Origin: Zoogloea sp041911615
GTDB taxonomy: Bacteria > Pseudomonadota > Gammaproteobacteria > Burkholderiales > Rhodocyclaceae
NCBI RefSeq assembly: GCF_041911615.1
Contig: NZ_JAYROR010000082.1
Coordinates: 1-58,302, forward strand
Direction of reading: 5' to 3'
Length of the DNA: 58,302 nucleotides
The notes under the pieces were generated by a model. The model ran no database searches and was not told the origin of the DNA. It worked only from the letters and a program-made list of their open reading frames with translations. Of the stretch, positions 52,213-58,302 are shown one piece after another. The translations under genes and the position numbers were made by a program. How positions within the stretch are numbered: the first letter of the stretch is position 1; each line of letters opens with the position of its first letter.

Positions 52213-52749
52213 TTATTTGCCGAAGGGCAGCATCCGGCGCAGGGTGGCGTCCTTGTCGATGATCTGGTGCTTGAGGGCGCCGGCCACGTGCAGGCCGACG
52301 AGCAGCAGCAGGCCGAAGTTGAGCGCTTCGTGGACTTCCTTCAGCAGATCGCCGAGGCCTTCGTTCTTGGCCACCAGGTCGGGCAGCGGCAGCACGCCGA
52401 AATACACCACCTGGAAGCCCTTGGCCGAGCTCATCAGCCAGCCCGACAGGGGCACCAGCACCATCAGCAGGTAGAGCAGGTGGTGGGTGCCTTCAGCGAT
52501 CTTGTGCTGCCACGCGGGCATCGGCAGCGGGGCCGGCGGGCGGTGGGTGATGCGCCACAGGATGCGCGGCACGAACAGCAGCAGCACGGTGATGCCGATC
52601 CACTTGTGGTACGAGTAGAGCTTGAGCTTGGTCGGCGACAGGGGCAGTTCGTGCATGTACGCGCCCAGCGGCCAGGCGGCGAGGATCAGCAGGGCGATGA
52701 GCCAGTGGGCGGCGATGGCGGGGCCGGTATAGCGGGGGGTGGTACGCAT
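52213..52749 (-). CDS. Cytochrome b561 family protein
   Basis: A 178-residue inner-membrane diheme cytochrome with four helices. Heme-ligand His candidates lie in GPAIAAHWLIALLI, LYSYHKWIG, EGTHHLLYLLM and LLLVGLHVAGALKH. Family members transfer electrons from quinol; b561 genes are often fused or adjacent to YceI genes, as here. It is 5 bp after the dioxygenase gene. Confidence 0.9.
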   Translation of the reverse strand: MRTTPRYTGPAIAAHWLIALLILAAWPLGAYMHELPLSPTKLKLYSYHKWIGITVLLLFVPRILWRITHRPPAPLPMPAWQHKIAEGTHHLLYLLMVLVPLSGWLMSSAKGFQVVYFGVLPLPDLVAKNEGLGDLLKEVHEALNFGLLLLVGLHVAGALKHQIIDKDATLRRMLPFGK

Positions 52750-52754
52750 GGGGG

Positions 52755-53567
52755 TCAGTGCTCCGAGTTGTAGGCGGCCGGGCTGGCGTCTTGCCAGAGG
52801 TAGGCGTCCATGGCCAGACCGCCGTAGGTGTATTCCGGTTCCAGGCGCAGCGGTTTTTCGCCCGGATTGGCGGCGCCGAGGGCGACGAACAGCGGCAGCA
52901 GGTGTTCCTCGCTGGGATGCGCGGCGGCCCCGTGGGGCGCCTGCCGACGGTAGTCGAGCAGGGCTGCGCGGTCGTCGCGGGCAAGGGCGTCGCCGATCCA
53001 GTCGGCAAACGCGACGGCCTCGGGCAGCGGCTTGCCGTTCTGGCCCCAGGTGAGCCAGCCGAAGTTGTGGGTGACCGCGCCGGAGGCGAGGATCAGCACG
53101 CCCTCGTCGCGCAGCGGACGCAGCGCGGTGCCGATGCGGCGATGCCAGTCGGGGCCGGCGAAGGGCTGCAGGGCGAGCTGCACCACCGGCAGGTCGGCCG
53201 CCGGGTACATGGCCTTGAGCGGAATCCAGGCGCCGTGGTCGAGCCCGCGATCGGGCACCTCGGTGTTGGGCAGGCCGGACGCGGCGAGCAGTTCGCGGAC
53301 GCGGGCGGCCAGGGCCGGGGCGCCCGGCGCCGGGTAGTTCATGCCGTACAGCGCGGCCGGAAAACCGCCGAAGTCGTGGATGGTTTCCGGCGTGCCGACG
53401 GTGCTGACGGTCGGCTCCTTCGCGGCCCAGTGGGCGGAGATCACCAGGATCGCCCGGGGGCGAGGCAGGCCGGCGCCGAGCTGTTCCCAGGCGCGCACGG
53501 TGGCGCCGGGATTCAGCAGCACGTCGGGGGCGCCGTGGGAGACGAAGAGAACGGGTTGTCGGCTCAT
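52755..53567 (-). CDS. LigB/DODA-type extradiol dioxygenase (YgiD-like)
   Basis: A 270-residue class III extradiol ring-cleavage dioxygenase-type enzyme, similar to plant DODA and E. coli YgiD. Metal-binding residues are found in VLFVSHGAPDVLL, LVISAHWAAKEP and LILASGAVTHNFGW. An AGGAG ribosome site precedes the ATG at 53567. It heads the four-gene operon. It is divergent from a LysR gene with a TTTTGA-N5-TCAAAA palindrome between. The physiological substrate is not known. Confidence 0.88.
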   Translation of the reverse strand: MSRQPVLFVSHGAPDVLLNPGATVRAWEQLGAGLPRPRAILVISAHWAAKEPTVSTVGTPETIHDFGGFPAALYGMNYPAPGAPALAARVRELLAASGLPNTEVPDRGLDHGAWIPLKAMYPAADLPVVQLALQPFAGPDWHRRIGTALRPLRDEGVLILASGAVTHNFGWLTWGQNGKPLPEAVAFADWIGDALARDDRAALLDYRRQAPHGAAAHPSEEHLLPLFVALGAANPGEKPLRLEPEYTYGGLAMDAYLWQDASPAAYNSEH

Positions 53568-53627
53568 GCGGGGACTCCTGGAAACGGTGTCGTTGGGATG
53601 TCGCGATGACATGGAGGCACTTTAGAC

Positions 53628-53644
53628 TTTTGATTTGATCAAAA
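53628..53644. promoter_or_regulatory. Palindromic operator candidate in the LysR/dioxygenase gap
   Basis: TTTTGA (53628-53633), five bases, TCAAAA (53639-53644) is a perfect inverted repeat, and it contains a second perfect palindrome TTGATCAA at 53635-53642. It lies between the divergent promoters in an AT-rich patch, as expected of a LysR-type binding site. Confidence 0.5.
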
Positions 53645-53686
53645 ATAGCCTTTAATGAGCACTTCTTTGTTGCTGGATTTGAAACA

Positions 53687-54589
53687 ATGGATCGACTGAC
53701 TGCGATGGACGTCTTCGTCCGGGTGGCCGAAACCGGCAGCTTCACCGCGGTGGCCGAGCACCTGGGGCTGGCCCGCTCGATGGTGACGCGGCAGATCACC
53801 GGCCTGGAGGCGCACCTGGGCGTGAAGCTGATCGCCCGCAGCACGCGCAGCCTCAAGCTCACCGCCGAGGGCGAGGTGTACCTCGAGCGCTGCCGCGAGA
53901 TCCTCGGCCTGGTGGGCGCCGCCGAGGGCGACTTGTCGGGGGGCGACCGGCGGCCGCGCGGCCCGATCCGCATCAGCGTGCCGGTCAGTTTCGGCGTCCG
54001 GCACCTGGCGCCGCTGGTGGCGGAGTTCGTCAATCTGTTTCCCGAGGTGAGCCTGGACGTGGATTTCAACGACCGTCAGGTGAACCTGATCGAGAGCGGC
54101 ATCGACATGGCGGTGCGCATCACCGGCCAGCTCGACCCTGGTCTGGTGGCGCGCCGTCTGAGCACGTCGCGGATGCTGACTCTGGCCTCCCCGGACTACC
54201 TGGCGCGCCACGGTCGCCCCGACACGCCCCAGGCGCTGGCGGGCCACCACTGCCTCAATTACACCGGCACGCCGCGGTCGAGCTGGCCTTTCCGGATGGA
54301 TGGCGAAACCGTGTGGGTGCCGGTCAAGGGGCGGCTCCACGCCAACAGCGGCGAGGCGCTGCTGGATGCCTGCCAGCGCGGGCTGGGGGTGTGCCGCCAG
54401 CCCAGTTTCATCGCCAGCCCGGCGGTGCGGGCCGGCTTGCTGGAGGTGATCCTGCCCGACTATCCGGGGCCGGAGGTGGGCATCTACGCGGTGTTCCCGA
54501 GCAACCGCTACCTGCCGACGCGGGTCCGCGCGCTGACCGACTTCCTGGCCGAGCAGCTCGGCCCGGTGCCGTCGTGGGATCAGGTCTGA
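53687..54589 (+). CDS. LysR-type transcriptional regulator
   Basis: A 300-residue LysR regulator with the N-terminal HTH (MDVFVRVAETGSFTAVAEHLG and SMVTRQITGLEAHLGVKL) and a CrgA/AaeR-type effector domain with GPIRISVPVSFGVRHLAPLV. It probably represses or activates the divergent dioxygenase-b561-YceI operon through the palindrome upstream. It is followed by dgkA on the other strand. Confidence 0.92.
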   Translation: MDRLTAMDVFVRVAETGSFTAVAEHLGLARSMVTRQITGLEAHLGVKLIARSTRSLKLTAEGEVYLERCREILGLVGAAEGDLSGGDRRPRGPIRISVPVSFGVRHLAPLVAEFVNLFPEVSLDVDFNDRQVNLIESGIDMAVRITGQLDPGLVARRLSTSRMLTLASPDYLARHGRPDTPQALAGHHCLNYTGTPRSSWPFRMDGETVWVPVKGRLHANSGEALLDACQRGLGVCRQPSFIASPAVRAGLLEVILPDYPGPEVGIYAVFPSNRYLPTRVRALTDFLAEQLGPVPSWDQV

Positions 54590-54611
54590 GCGCCGGGTGC
54601 CGGGGCTGGCA

Positions 54612-54965
54612 TCAGCGCAGCCACTGCACCAGGTAGGCCAGCCCCACCACCACCGCCACGCCGGTGGCCACCAGCACCGCGCCGGCGGCCACGTCCTTGG
54701 CTACGCCGATCTCCGGGTGCTGGCCGGGGTGGAGCAGGTCGGCGAGGGCTTCGATGGCGGTGTTCGCCATCTCGGCCACCAGCACCAGCCCCACCGCCAG
54801 CCCGACCAGCGCCCACCACAGGGGCGACGCACCGGTGGCGGCGAGGAACAGCGCCACGCCGAGGGCTGCCGCGCAGTGGGTGCGCAGGCTGCGTTCGCGC
54901 CGGAATGCGACGCGGATGCCGGCGAGCGCGTAGCCGAGGCGTCGGGAGAATCCTTGTCCTTTCAT
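54612..54965 (-). CDS. dgkA: Diacylglycerol kinase DgkA
   Basis: A 117-residue three-helix membrane kinase that phosphorylates diacylglycerol for phospholipid recycling. The active site EMANTAIEALADLLHP (near 64) and a downstream AKDVAAGAVLV are conserved. It ends close to, and convergent with, the LysR gene. Its 5' side opens onto the 392-bp non-coding gap. Confidence 0.93.
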   Translation of the reverse strand: MKGQGFSRRLGYALAGIRVAFRRERSLRTHCAAALGVALFLAATGASPLWWALVGLAVGLVLVAEMANTAIEALADLLHPGQHPEIGVAKDVAAGAVLVATGVAVVVGLAYLVQWLR

Positions 54966-55057
54966 GGCGACGACTGTACGCCAAGCGGGCGAGGGCGGCC
55001 AGCGGCCCGGCTGGCATCGAATTTTTTGCGGATGCGTTAAAGAAATTCAATCCGGGT

Positions 55058-55155
55058 GCCGATATGCAAATCACTCCTCCATGCCCGAATCGGGCTTCGC
55101 GATGACCGCCGGAGAGGCCTCCTCCCGTTTCTGCTCGCCGGCGGTCACTTTTTTT
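55058..55155 (+). ncRNA. Candidate small RNA with CCUCCUCCC-loop hairpins
   Basis: The 392-bp gap 54966-55357 has no convincing protein gene. It holds a CTCCTCC stretch (55074-55080), a small hairpin GCCCGAATCGGGC (55083-55095), then a perfect 10-bp terminator stem whose loop displays CCTCCTCCC (55118-55126). C-rich motifs like this are anti-Shine-Dalgarno-like and occur in the CcsR family of alphaproteobacterial small RNAs. No strong promoter was seen, so the 5' end at 55058 is approximate. Confidence 0.35.
55103..55155 (+). terminator. Intrinsic terminator in the dgkA-deacetylase gap
   Basis: TGACCGCCGG (55103-55112) pairs perfectly with CCGGCGGTCA (55138-55147), loop 25, followed by C and seven T (55149-55155). 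No protein gene on the plus strand lies upstream to need it (the nearest ends at 54589). Confidence 0.75.
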
Positions 55156-55263
55156 CCCCGTTTAGCCCGCAAGCACCTCGAGTTCGATGTCGGTCGGCCT
55201 GTGTCAGATGCATTTCTTGGGCCGGTTTTGTGACGAACTGATAACTGGTGTGCGTTGGTGCAC

Positions 55264-55291
55264 CTGACGGGGTGGGGGACTCTGCTAGAGT
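55264..55291 (+). promoter_or_regulatory. Promoter candidate for the polysaccharide deacetylase gene
   Basis: CTGACG (55264-55269) and TAGAGT (55286-55291), 16 bp apart, with TGC ahead of the -10, resemble a sigma-70 extended -10 promoter. The gene starts about 66 bp downstream. Confidence 0.4.
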
Positions 55292-55357
55292 CGGTCGATT
55301 TGGTTCTCCCCGCAGACGCGTCGTGCGTCGTGCCGGGCGCAGTGGAAATCGAGCGGC

Positions 55358-56401
55358 ATGAAAAAGACTCTCAAACTCTCCGTCCTGTGGCTGGCGCGCG
55401 CGGTGGGCCTGTTCCGGCTGTCCCGTCGCCTGACCCGTTCGAAGCTGCGCATCCTGTGCTACCACGGTGGCAACATCGGCGACGAGCGGCGCTTCAATCC
55501 GCTGCTGTTCTGCACCGCCGAGCACCTCGACGCCCGCGTGCGCTGGCTGCGCGACAGCGGGTTCTCGGTGGTGCCGCTCGACGCCGCGGTGGATGGTCTG
55601 GGGCGGCGCGAGGGGCGGCCGGCGCTGCCGGTGGTGATCACCTTCGACGACGGCTGGTATTCGACCTACCGCGAGCTGCTGCCGGTGCTGGCGCGCCATG
55701 GCGTGCCGTCCACGCTCTACCTGTGCACCGGCTACTTCGAGCGCGGGCAGCCGATTCCCCCGGTGGTGGTGAATTACCTGATCTGGAAGGCGGCCCGAGC
55801 GCAGGCGACGCTGGCGGGCTTCGGGGCCGGCATCGACGGCACCCACGACCTGCGCGACCGGGCCGCGACGCGGGCCTTGGTCGAGGCGCTGGTGGCGCAT
55901 CTGGAAGGCATCGCCGACCCGGCGGCGAACCGCGCGGCCATCGAGCGTCTGGCGGTGGCGCTGGGCGTGGCGCCGGCCGATCTCGACCTGGCCTCGCGGC
56001 GCTTCGATTACGTGACGCCGGCCGAGTTGGCCGAGGTGCCGGGCATGGGCTGCACCGTCGAGCTGCACGGCCATGTCCACCTCTATCCCGTCGGCGATCC
56101 CCGACGCCTGCAGGCCGATCTGGCTGAGTGCGCCCGGGCGATCCGCGCCCAGGGGCTGCCCGAGGCGCGTCACTACTGTTACCCGAGCGGCGATTACGAC
56201 GAGAACAGCCACGCCGCGCTGGCGGCCATCGGCGTCAAGTCGGCCACGACCTGCGTGCCGGGGCTCATTGACGTGGCCAGCGGGCGGGCGCTGTCCTACC
56301 TGCCGCGCTTCCTTGATGGCGAGCGCATCCATCCGCTCGAATTCCAGGCGGAAATGAGCGGTTTTTCGGACTTCCTGAAAACCCTCGCCGGCCGTCACTG
56401 A
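55358..56401 (+). CDS. Polysaccharide deacetylase family protein (NodB fold)
   Basis: A 347-residue carbohydrate esterase 4-type protein. Catalytic and metal residues are in VVITFDDGWYSTYRELLPVL (about 92-111, FDDG) and LHGHVHLYP (about 233, HGHVH). The C-terminal LPEARHYCYPSGDYDEN resembles motif 3. Basic N-terminal helix (MKKTLKLSVLWLARAVGLF) may be an anchor rather than a cleaved signal. No glycan operon is beside it, so the substrate is unknown. Confidence 0.87.
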   Translation: MKKTLKLSVLWLARAVGLFRLSRRLTRSKLRILCYHGGNIGDERRFNPLLFCTAEHLDARVRWLRDSGFSVVPLDAAVDGLGRREGRPALPVVITFDDGWYSTYRELLPVLARHGVPSTLYLCTGYFERGQPIPPVVVNYLIWKAARAQATLAGFGAGIDGTHDLRDRAATRALVEALVAHLEGIADPAANRAAIERLAVALGVAPADLDLASRRFDYVTPAELAEVPGMGCTVELHGHVHLYPVGDPRRLQADLAECARAIRAQGLPEARHYCYPSGDYDENSHAALAAIGVKSATTCVPGLIDVASGRALSYLPRFLDGERIHPLEFQAEMSGFSDFLKTLAGRH

Positions 56402-56423
56402 GGCCCGCGACCGGCGTTGCCGG

Positions 56424-56885
56424 TCAGGGCTGCAGGTAGAGCGTTTCCTTGATCTCGGCCATCACCACCTGGCTGCGGCATTCGGCGATCGGCGGCAGCG
56501 CGGCGTGGAGCGCGCCGAGCAGCGTCGGGTAGTCGCCGGTGGCGGCGAGGCGGGCCTTCACGAGGTAGTCGAAATCCCCCGCGACGAGGTGCGCCTCGAC
56601 GATGCCGTCCATCGTGCCGAGGGCGCGTCGGGCGCTCTCGAGGATCTCGGGCGACTTGCCGGCGAGGCGGATCTGCAGGAAGACCAGCACCGGCCTTTCG
56701 AGGGCGTGGGGATTCACCCGCGCGTGGTAGCCGGCGATGATGCCCTCGCGCTCCATGCGGCGCACGCGTTCGGTGCATGGGGTGGCGGACAGCCCGACCA
56801 GATTGGCGAGGTCGGTCATGGTGACGCGGCCGTCGTGCTGGAGGGCTTCGAGGATCTTGCGGTCGATGGGGTCGAGGGGGCGCAT
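56424..56885 (-). CDS. Lrp/AsnC-family transcriptional regulator
   Basis: A 153-residue regulator with N-terminal HTH (LDPIDRKILEALQHDGRVTM and TDLANLVGLSATPCTERVRR) and C-terminal RAM effector domain (LVAGDFDYLVKARLAATGDY). It typically senses amino acids. It is beside a deacetylase and a Spy-like gene with no obvious amino-acid target gene in view. Convergent with the deacetylase gene. Confidence 0.93.
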   Translation of the reverse strand: MRPLDPIDRKILEALQHDGRVTMTDLANLVGLSATPCTERVRRMEREGIIAGYHARVNPHALERPVLVFLQIRLAGKSPEILESARRALGTMDGIVEAHLVAGDFDYLVKARLAATGDYPTLLGALHAALPPIAECRSQVVMAEIKETLYLQP

Positions 56886-56933
56886 GTCGCTGGCTGAGGT
56901 GAGGTGGCTGGCTGGGTCGATGGAAGCGGGAAC

Positions 56934-56953
56934 GGGGCGGCGGAGGCCGCCCC
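56934..56953. repeat. 8-bp GC hairpin between the Lrp and Spy-like genes
   Basis: GGGGCGGC (56934-56941) pairs with GCCGCCCC (56946-56953), loop of four. It follows the Spy-like gene on the minus strand but has no T-run, so it is only a possible terminator. Confidence 0.4.
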
Positions 56954-56972
56954 GCGCGGAGCCGGTGTGCGG

Positions 56973-57521
56973 TCAGCGGCGCTTGAAGGCGGGCGCGTCG
57001 GCCGGCGGCATGCCGCGGCGAGGGCCGTTGGCTTCGAAATCGGCCTTCATCTCGTCGGCCTTCTTGCGCTGCTCGGGGGTGAGCAGCTGGTAGATCTGAT
57101 TGGCGCTGGCGGCGCGCATCTGGGCGATCTGGGCCATGGCCTGGGCGCCGCTCTCGCTGAGGGCCTTGACCTTGGCTTCGTCGTAGCCGGACGAGAAGGT
57201 GAGGGCGCGGATGTCGGCGTGGGCCTTGCGCACCTCCTTGGCCTTGTCGCGCAGCGCCGGAGCCTGCTCGTGCATGATCTTGAAGATCTGGTCGCGCTGG
57301 GCCTCGGTGAGTTTGAGGTCGCGCATGAACGGCGGCATCGGACCCATGCCGTCGAAGTGGCCCATCGGCCCCATGCCGCCCATCTCGCCGCGCATCATCG
57401 CGTGGGGGCCGAACTGGCCGTCGCAGTGAGCGCCGTCGCGCGCCTGGGCGATCATCGGTACGGCCGCGGCGAGGCCGGCGGCGAGGGTCAGCGGAAGCAG
57501 GAGGTGTTTGCGGAGCTTCAT
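56973..57521 (-). CDS. Spy/CpxP-family periplasmic chaperone-like protein
   Basis: A 182-residue exported protein with a signal peptide (LLPLTLAAGLAAAVPMIAQA), a Met/Gly/His-rich segment (residues about 35-65, typical of metal-binding), and helical LTxxQ motifs: LTEAQRDQIFKIMHEQ (about 72) and LTPEQRKKADEMKADFE (about 149). Spy and CpxP respond to envelope stress and metals. The start at 57521 was chosen because it places the signal first; the upstream frame lacks one. Confidence 0.87.
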   Translation of the reverse strand: MKLRKHLLLPLTLAAGLAAAVPMIAQARDGAHCDGQFGPHAMMRGEMGGMGPMGHFDGMGPMPPFMRDLKLTEAQRDQIFKIMHEQAPALRDKAKEVRKAHADIRALTFSSGYDEAKVKALSESGAQAMAQIAQMRAASANQIYQLLTPEQRKKADEMKADFEANGPRRGMPPADAPAFKRR

Positions 57522-57605
57522 GGCGATTTCCTTGTCGAGTGTCGGTGGGTGGATCGGGCGGCACGCGGCGCGTCCCGATGACTGAAACTTTCGCACTGGT
57601 GGGCG

Positions 57606-58301
57606 TTAATGGGCGTTATCCGCAGGTAAATGCGGGTAAAGGGCGAGCCCCGGCTGGGACGGGCGGCCGCCTCGCGGGGCGGGCTTTTCGGCCTGCCGGG
57701 CGTCGCGCAGGGTTTTCAGGCGCGCTTCGGCGAGCTGGTAGTCGGGGCTGTCGAAGGTGGCGGTGTCGCGCACCGCCTTGAGGGCGAGTTCGAGCTGTTC
57801 CTCGGCCGCCCGGGGGTTGCCGTCGAGGGCGTACAGCTCGCCCTGGTGGTAGTGGGACTTGAACGGGTTGCCGAGGGCTGCCCATGCCTCGGCGGCGCTC
57901 TGGTGCAGCGCGCGGTCGGCCGGATGGCGTTCGAGGGCCGCTTCGGCGAAACGGGCCGCGCCGGCGGCGTCGCCGCGCTTGAGGCGCAGGCGCGGGTAGT
58001 CGTAGAGGAGCTGCAGGTAGTCGGGGTAGCGCCGCAGCGCCGCGTCGTAGCGGGACTGGGCGGCGTCGAGCTGGCCGGATTGCATCAGCACCTGGCCGGC
58101 GAGGGCTTCGAGCATCGGATGGCGCAGGCCGTCCCGTTCGAGCTGGGCGATGCTGGCGCCCGCCGCGGCGTAGTCGCCGGCGCGCAGCTCGGCGGCGGCG
58201 AGCCCGTAGCGGGTCGCGTTGCGGTCGCGGTAGCGGCCGTCGGCGAGTTCGCCGGCGAAGCGCGCGACCGCCTCGTGCGGGGTGCCGGCGTAGCTGCGCA
58301 C
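57606..58301 (-). CDS. C-terminal TPR part of a BepA-like M48 protease (partial)
   Basis: A 232-codon open frame whose 5' end lies beyond the right edge. It contains several TPR repeats, such as YGLAAAELRAGDYAAAGASI, GQVLMQSGQLDAAQSRYDAAL and AAEEQLELALKAVRDTATFD. This layout and the ARLKTLRDARQ tail are like the C-terminal half of BepA/YfgC, an outer-membrane assembly protease. The HExxH protease domain is not in view, so identity is provisional. Confidence 0.7.
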   Translation of the reverse strand: MRSYAGTPHEAVARFAGELADGRYRDRNATRYGLAAAELRAGDYAAAGASIAQLERDGLRHPMLEALAGQVLMQSGQLDAAQSRYDAALRRYPDYLQLLYDYPRLRLKRGDAAGAARFAEAALERHPADRALHQSAAEAWAALGNPFKSHYHQGELYALDGNPRAAEEQLELALKAVRDTATFDSPDYQLAEARLKTLRDARQAEKPAPRGGRPSQPGLALYPHLPADNAH

Positions 58302-58302
58302 G

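Noticed and set aside
53639..54340. A 233-codon minus-strand frame opposite the LysR gene
   Set aside because: It is antisense to a clear HTH and effector domain; the translation is a low-complexity artefact.

Overview
This is high-GC chromosomal DNA of a betaproteobacterium, most likely of the Rhodocyclales/Zoogloeaceae type (Azoarcus/Thauera relatives). That assignment is an inference from gene order and protein flavour: an rpsU-yqeY-dnaG-rpoD block divergent from tsaD, a mla-murA-his-tat superblock, and fixABCX next to ccoG. No rRNA or CRISPR array was seen. One tRNA gene is present, and the only mobile DNA is an IS3-family transposase fragment at the left edge. Region 1 (1-7541, minus strand) is a compact redox cluster. 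Read in transcription order it encodes an orphan Rieske protein, a YbgE-like membrane protein, an ETHE1-like metallo-hydrolase with altered metal ligands, the FixABCX electron-bifurcating flavoprotein system, a ferritin-like protein and CcoG. A sigma-54-like element precedes the Rieske gene and a weaker one precedes fixA. Region 2 (7673-10006) looks sulfur-related: OsmC and two YeeE/YedE half-transporters, preceded by a promoter buried in a 28-bp palindrome, with a DsrE-like gene and a small secreted protein gene facing away. Region 3 (10029-15137) holds tRNA-Ile(CAU) and the macromolecular synthesis operon. Region 4 (15138-25619) is housekeeping: tsaD, plsY, folB, an H-NS-type protein, ybaK, ogt, a chalcone-isomerase-like protein, proA, holA, lptE, a small lipoprotein and leuS. 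Region 5 (25620-32672) carries the complete Mla lipid-transport system (order F-E-D-A-C-B), an ABC-2 exporter, a BolA-family protein and murA, so it is devoted to the cell envelope. A BCS1-like AAA ATPase follows. Region 6 (33996-42734) is the histidine operon hisG-D-(hisC reversed)-B-H-A-F-I-E, followed by a HIT protein and tatABC. Region 7 (42887-58302) is more accessory: a CNMP-binding protein, a TerC-type transporter, a Usp protein, aroQ, a secreted M20 amidohydrolase, a LysR/MFS divergent pair, an L,D-transpeptidase, an extradiol-dioxygenase/cytochrome b561/two-YceI operon with divergent LysR, dgkA, a candidate C-rich small RNA, a polysaccharide deacetylase, an Lrp regulator, a Spy-like periplasmic protein and the C-terminal part of a BepA-like TPR protein that runs off the right end. 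The most unusual items are the Rieske/MBL/FixABCX cluster, the palindromic sulfur-operon promoter, the CCUCCUCCC hairpin RNA candidate, the BCS1-like ATPase and the reversed hisC.
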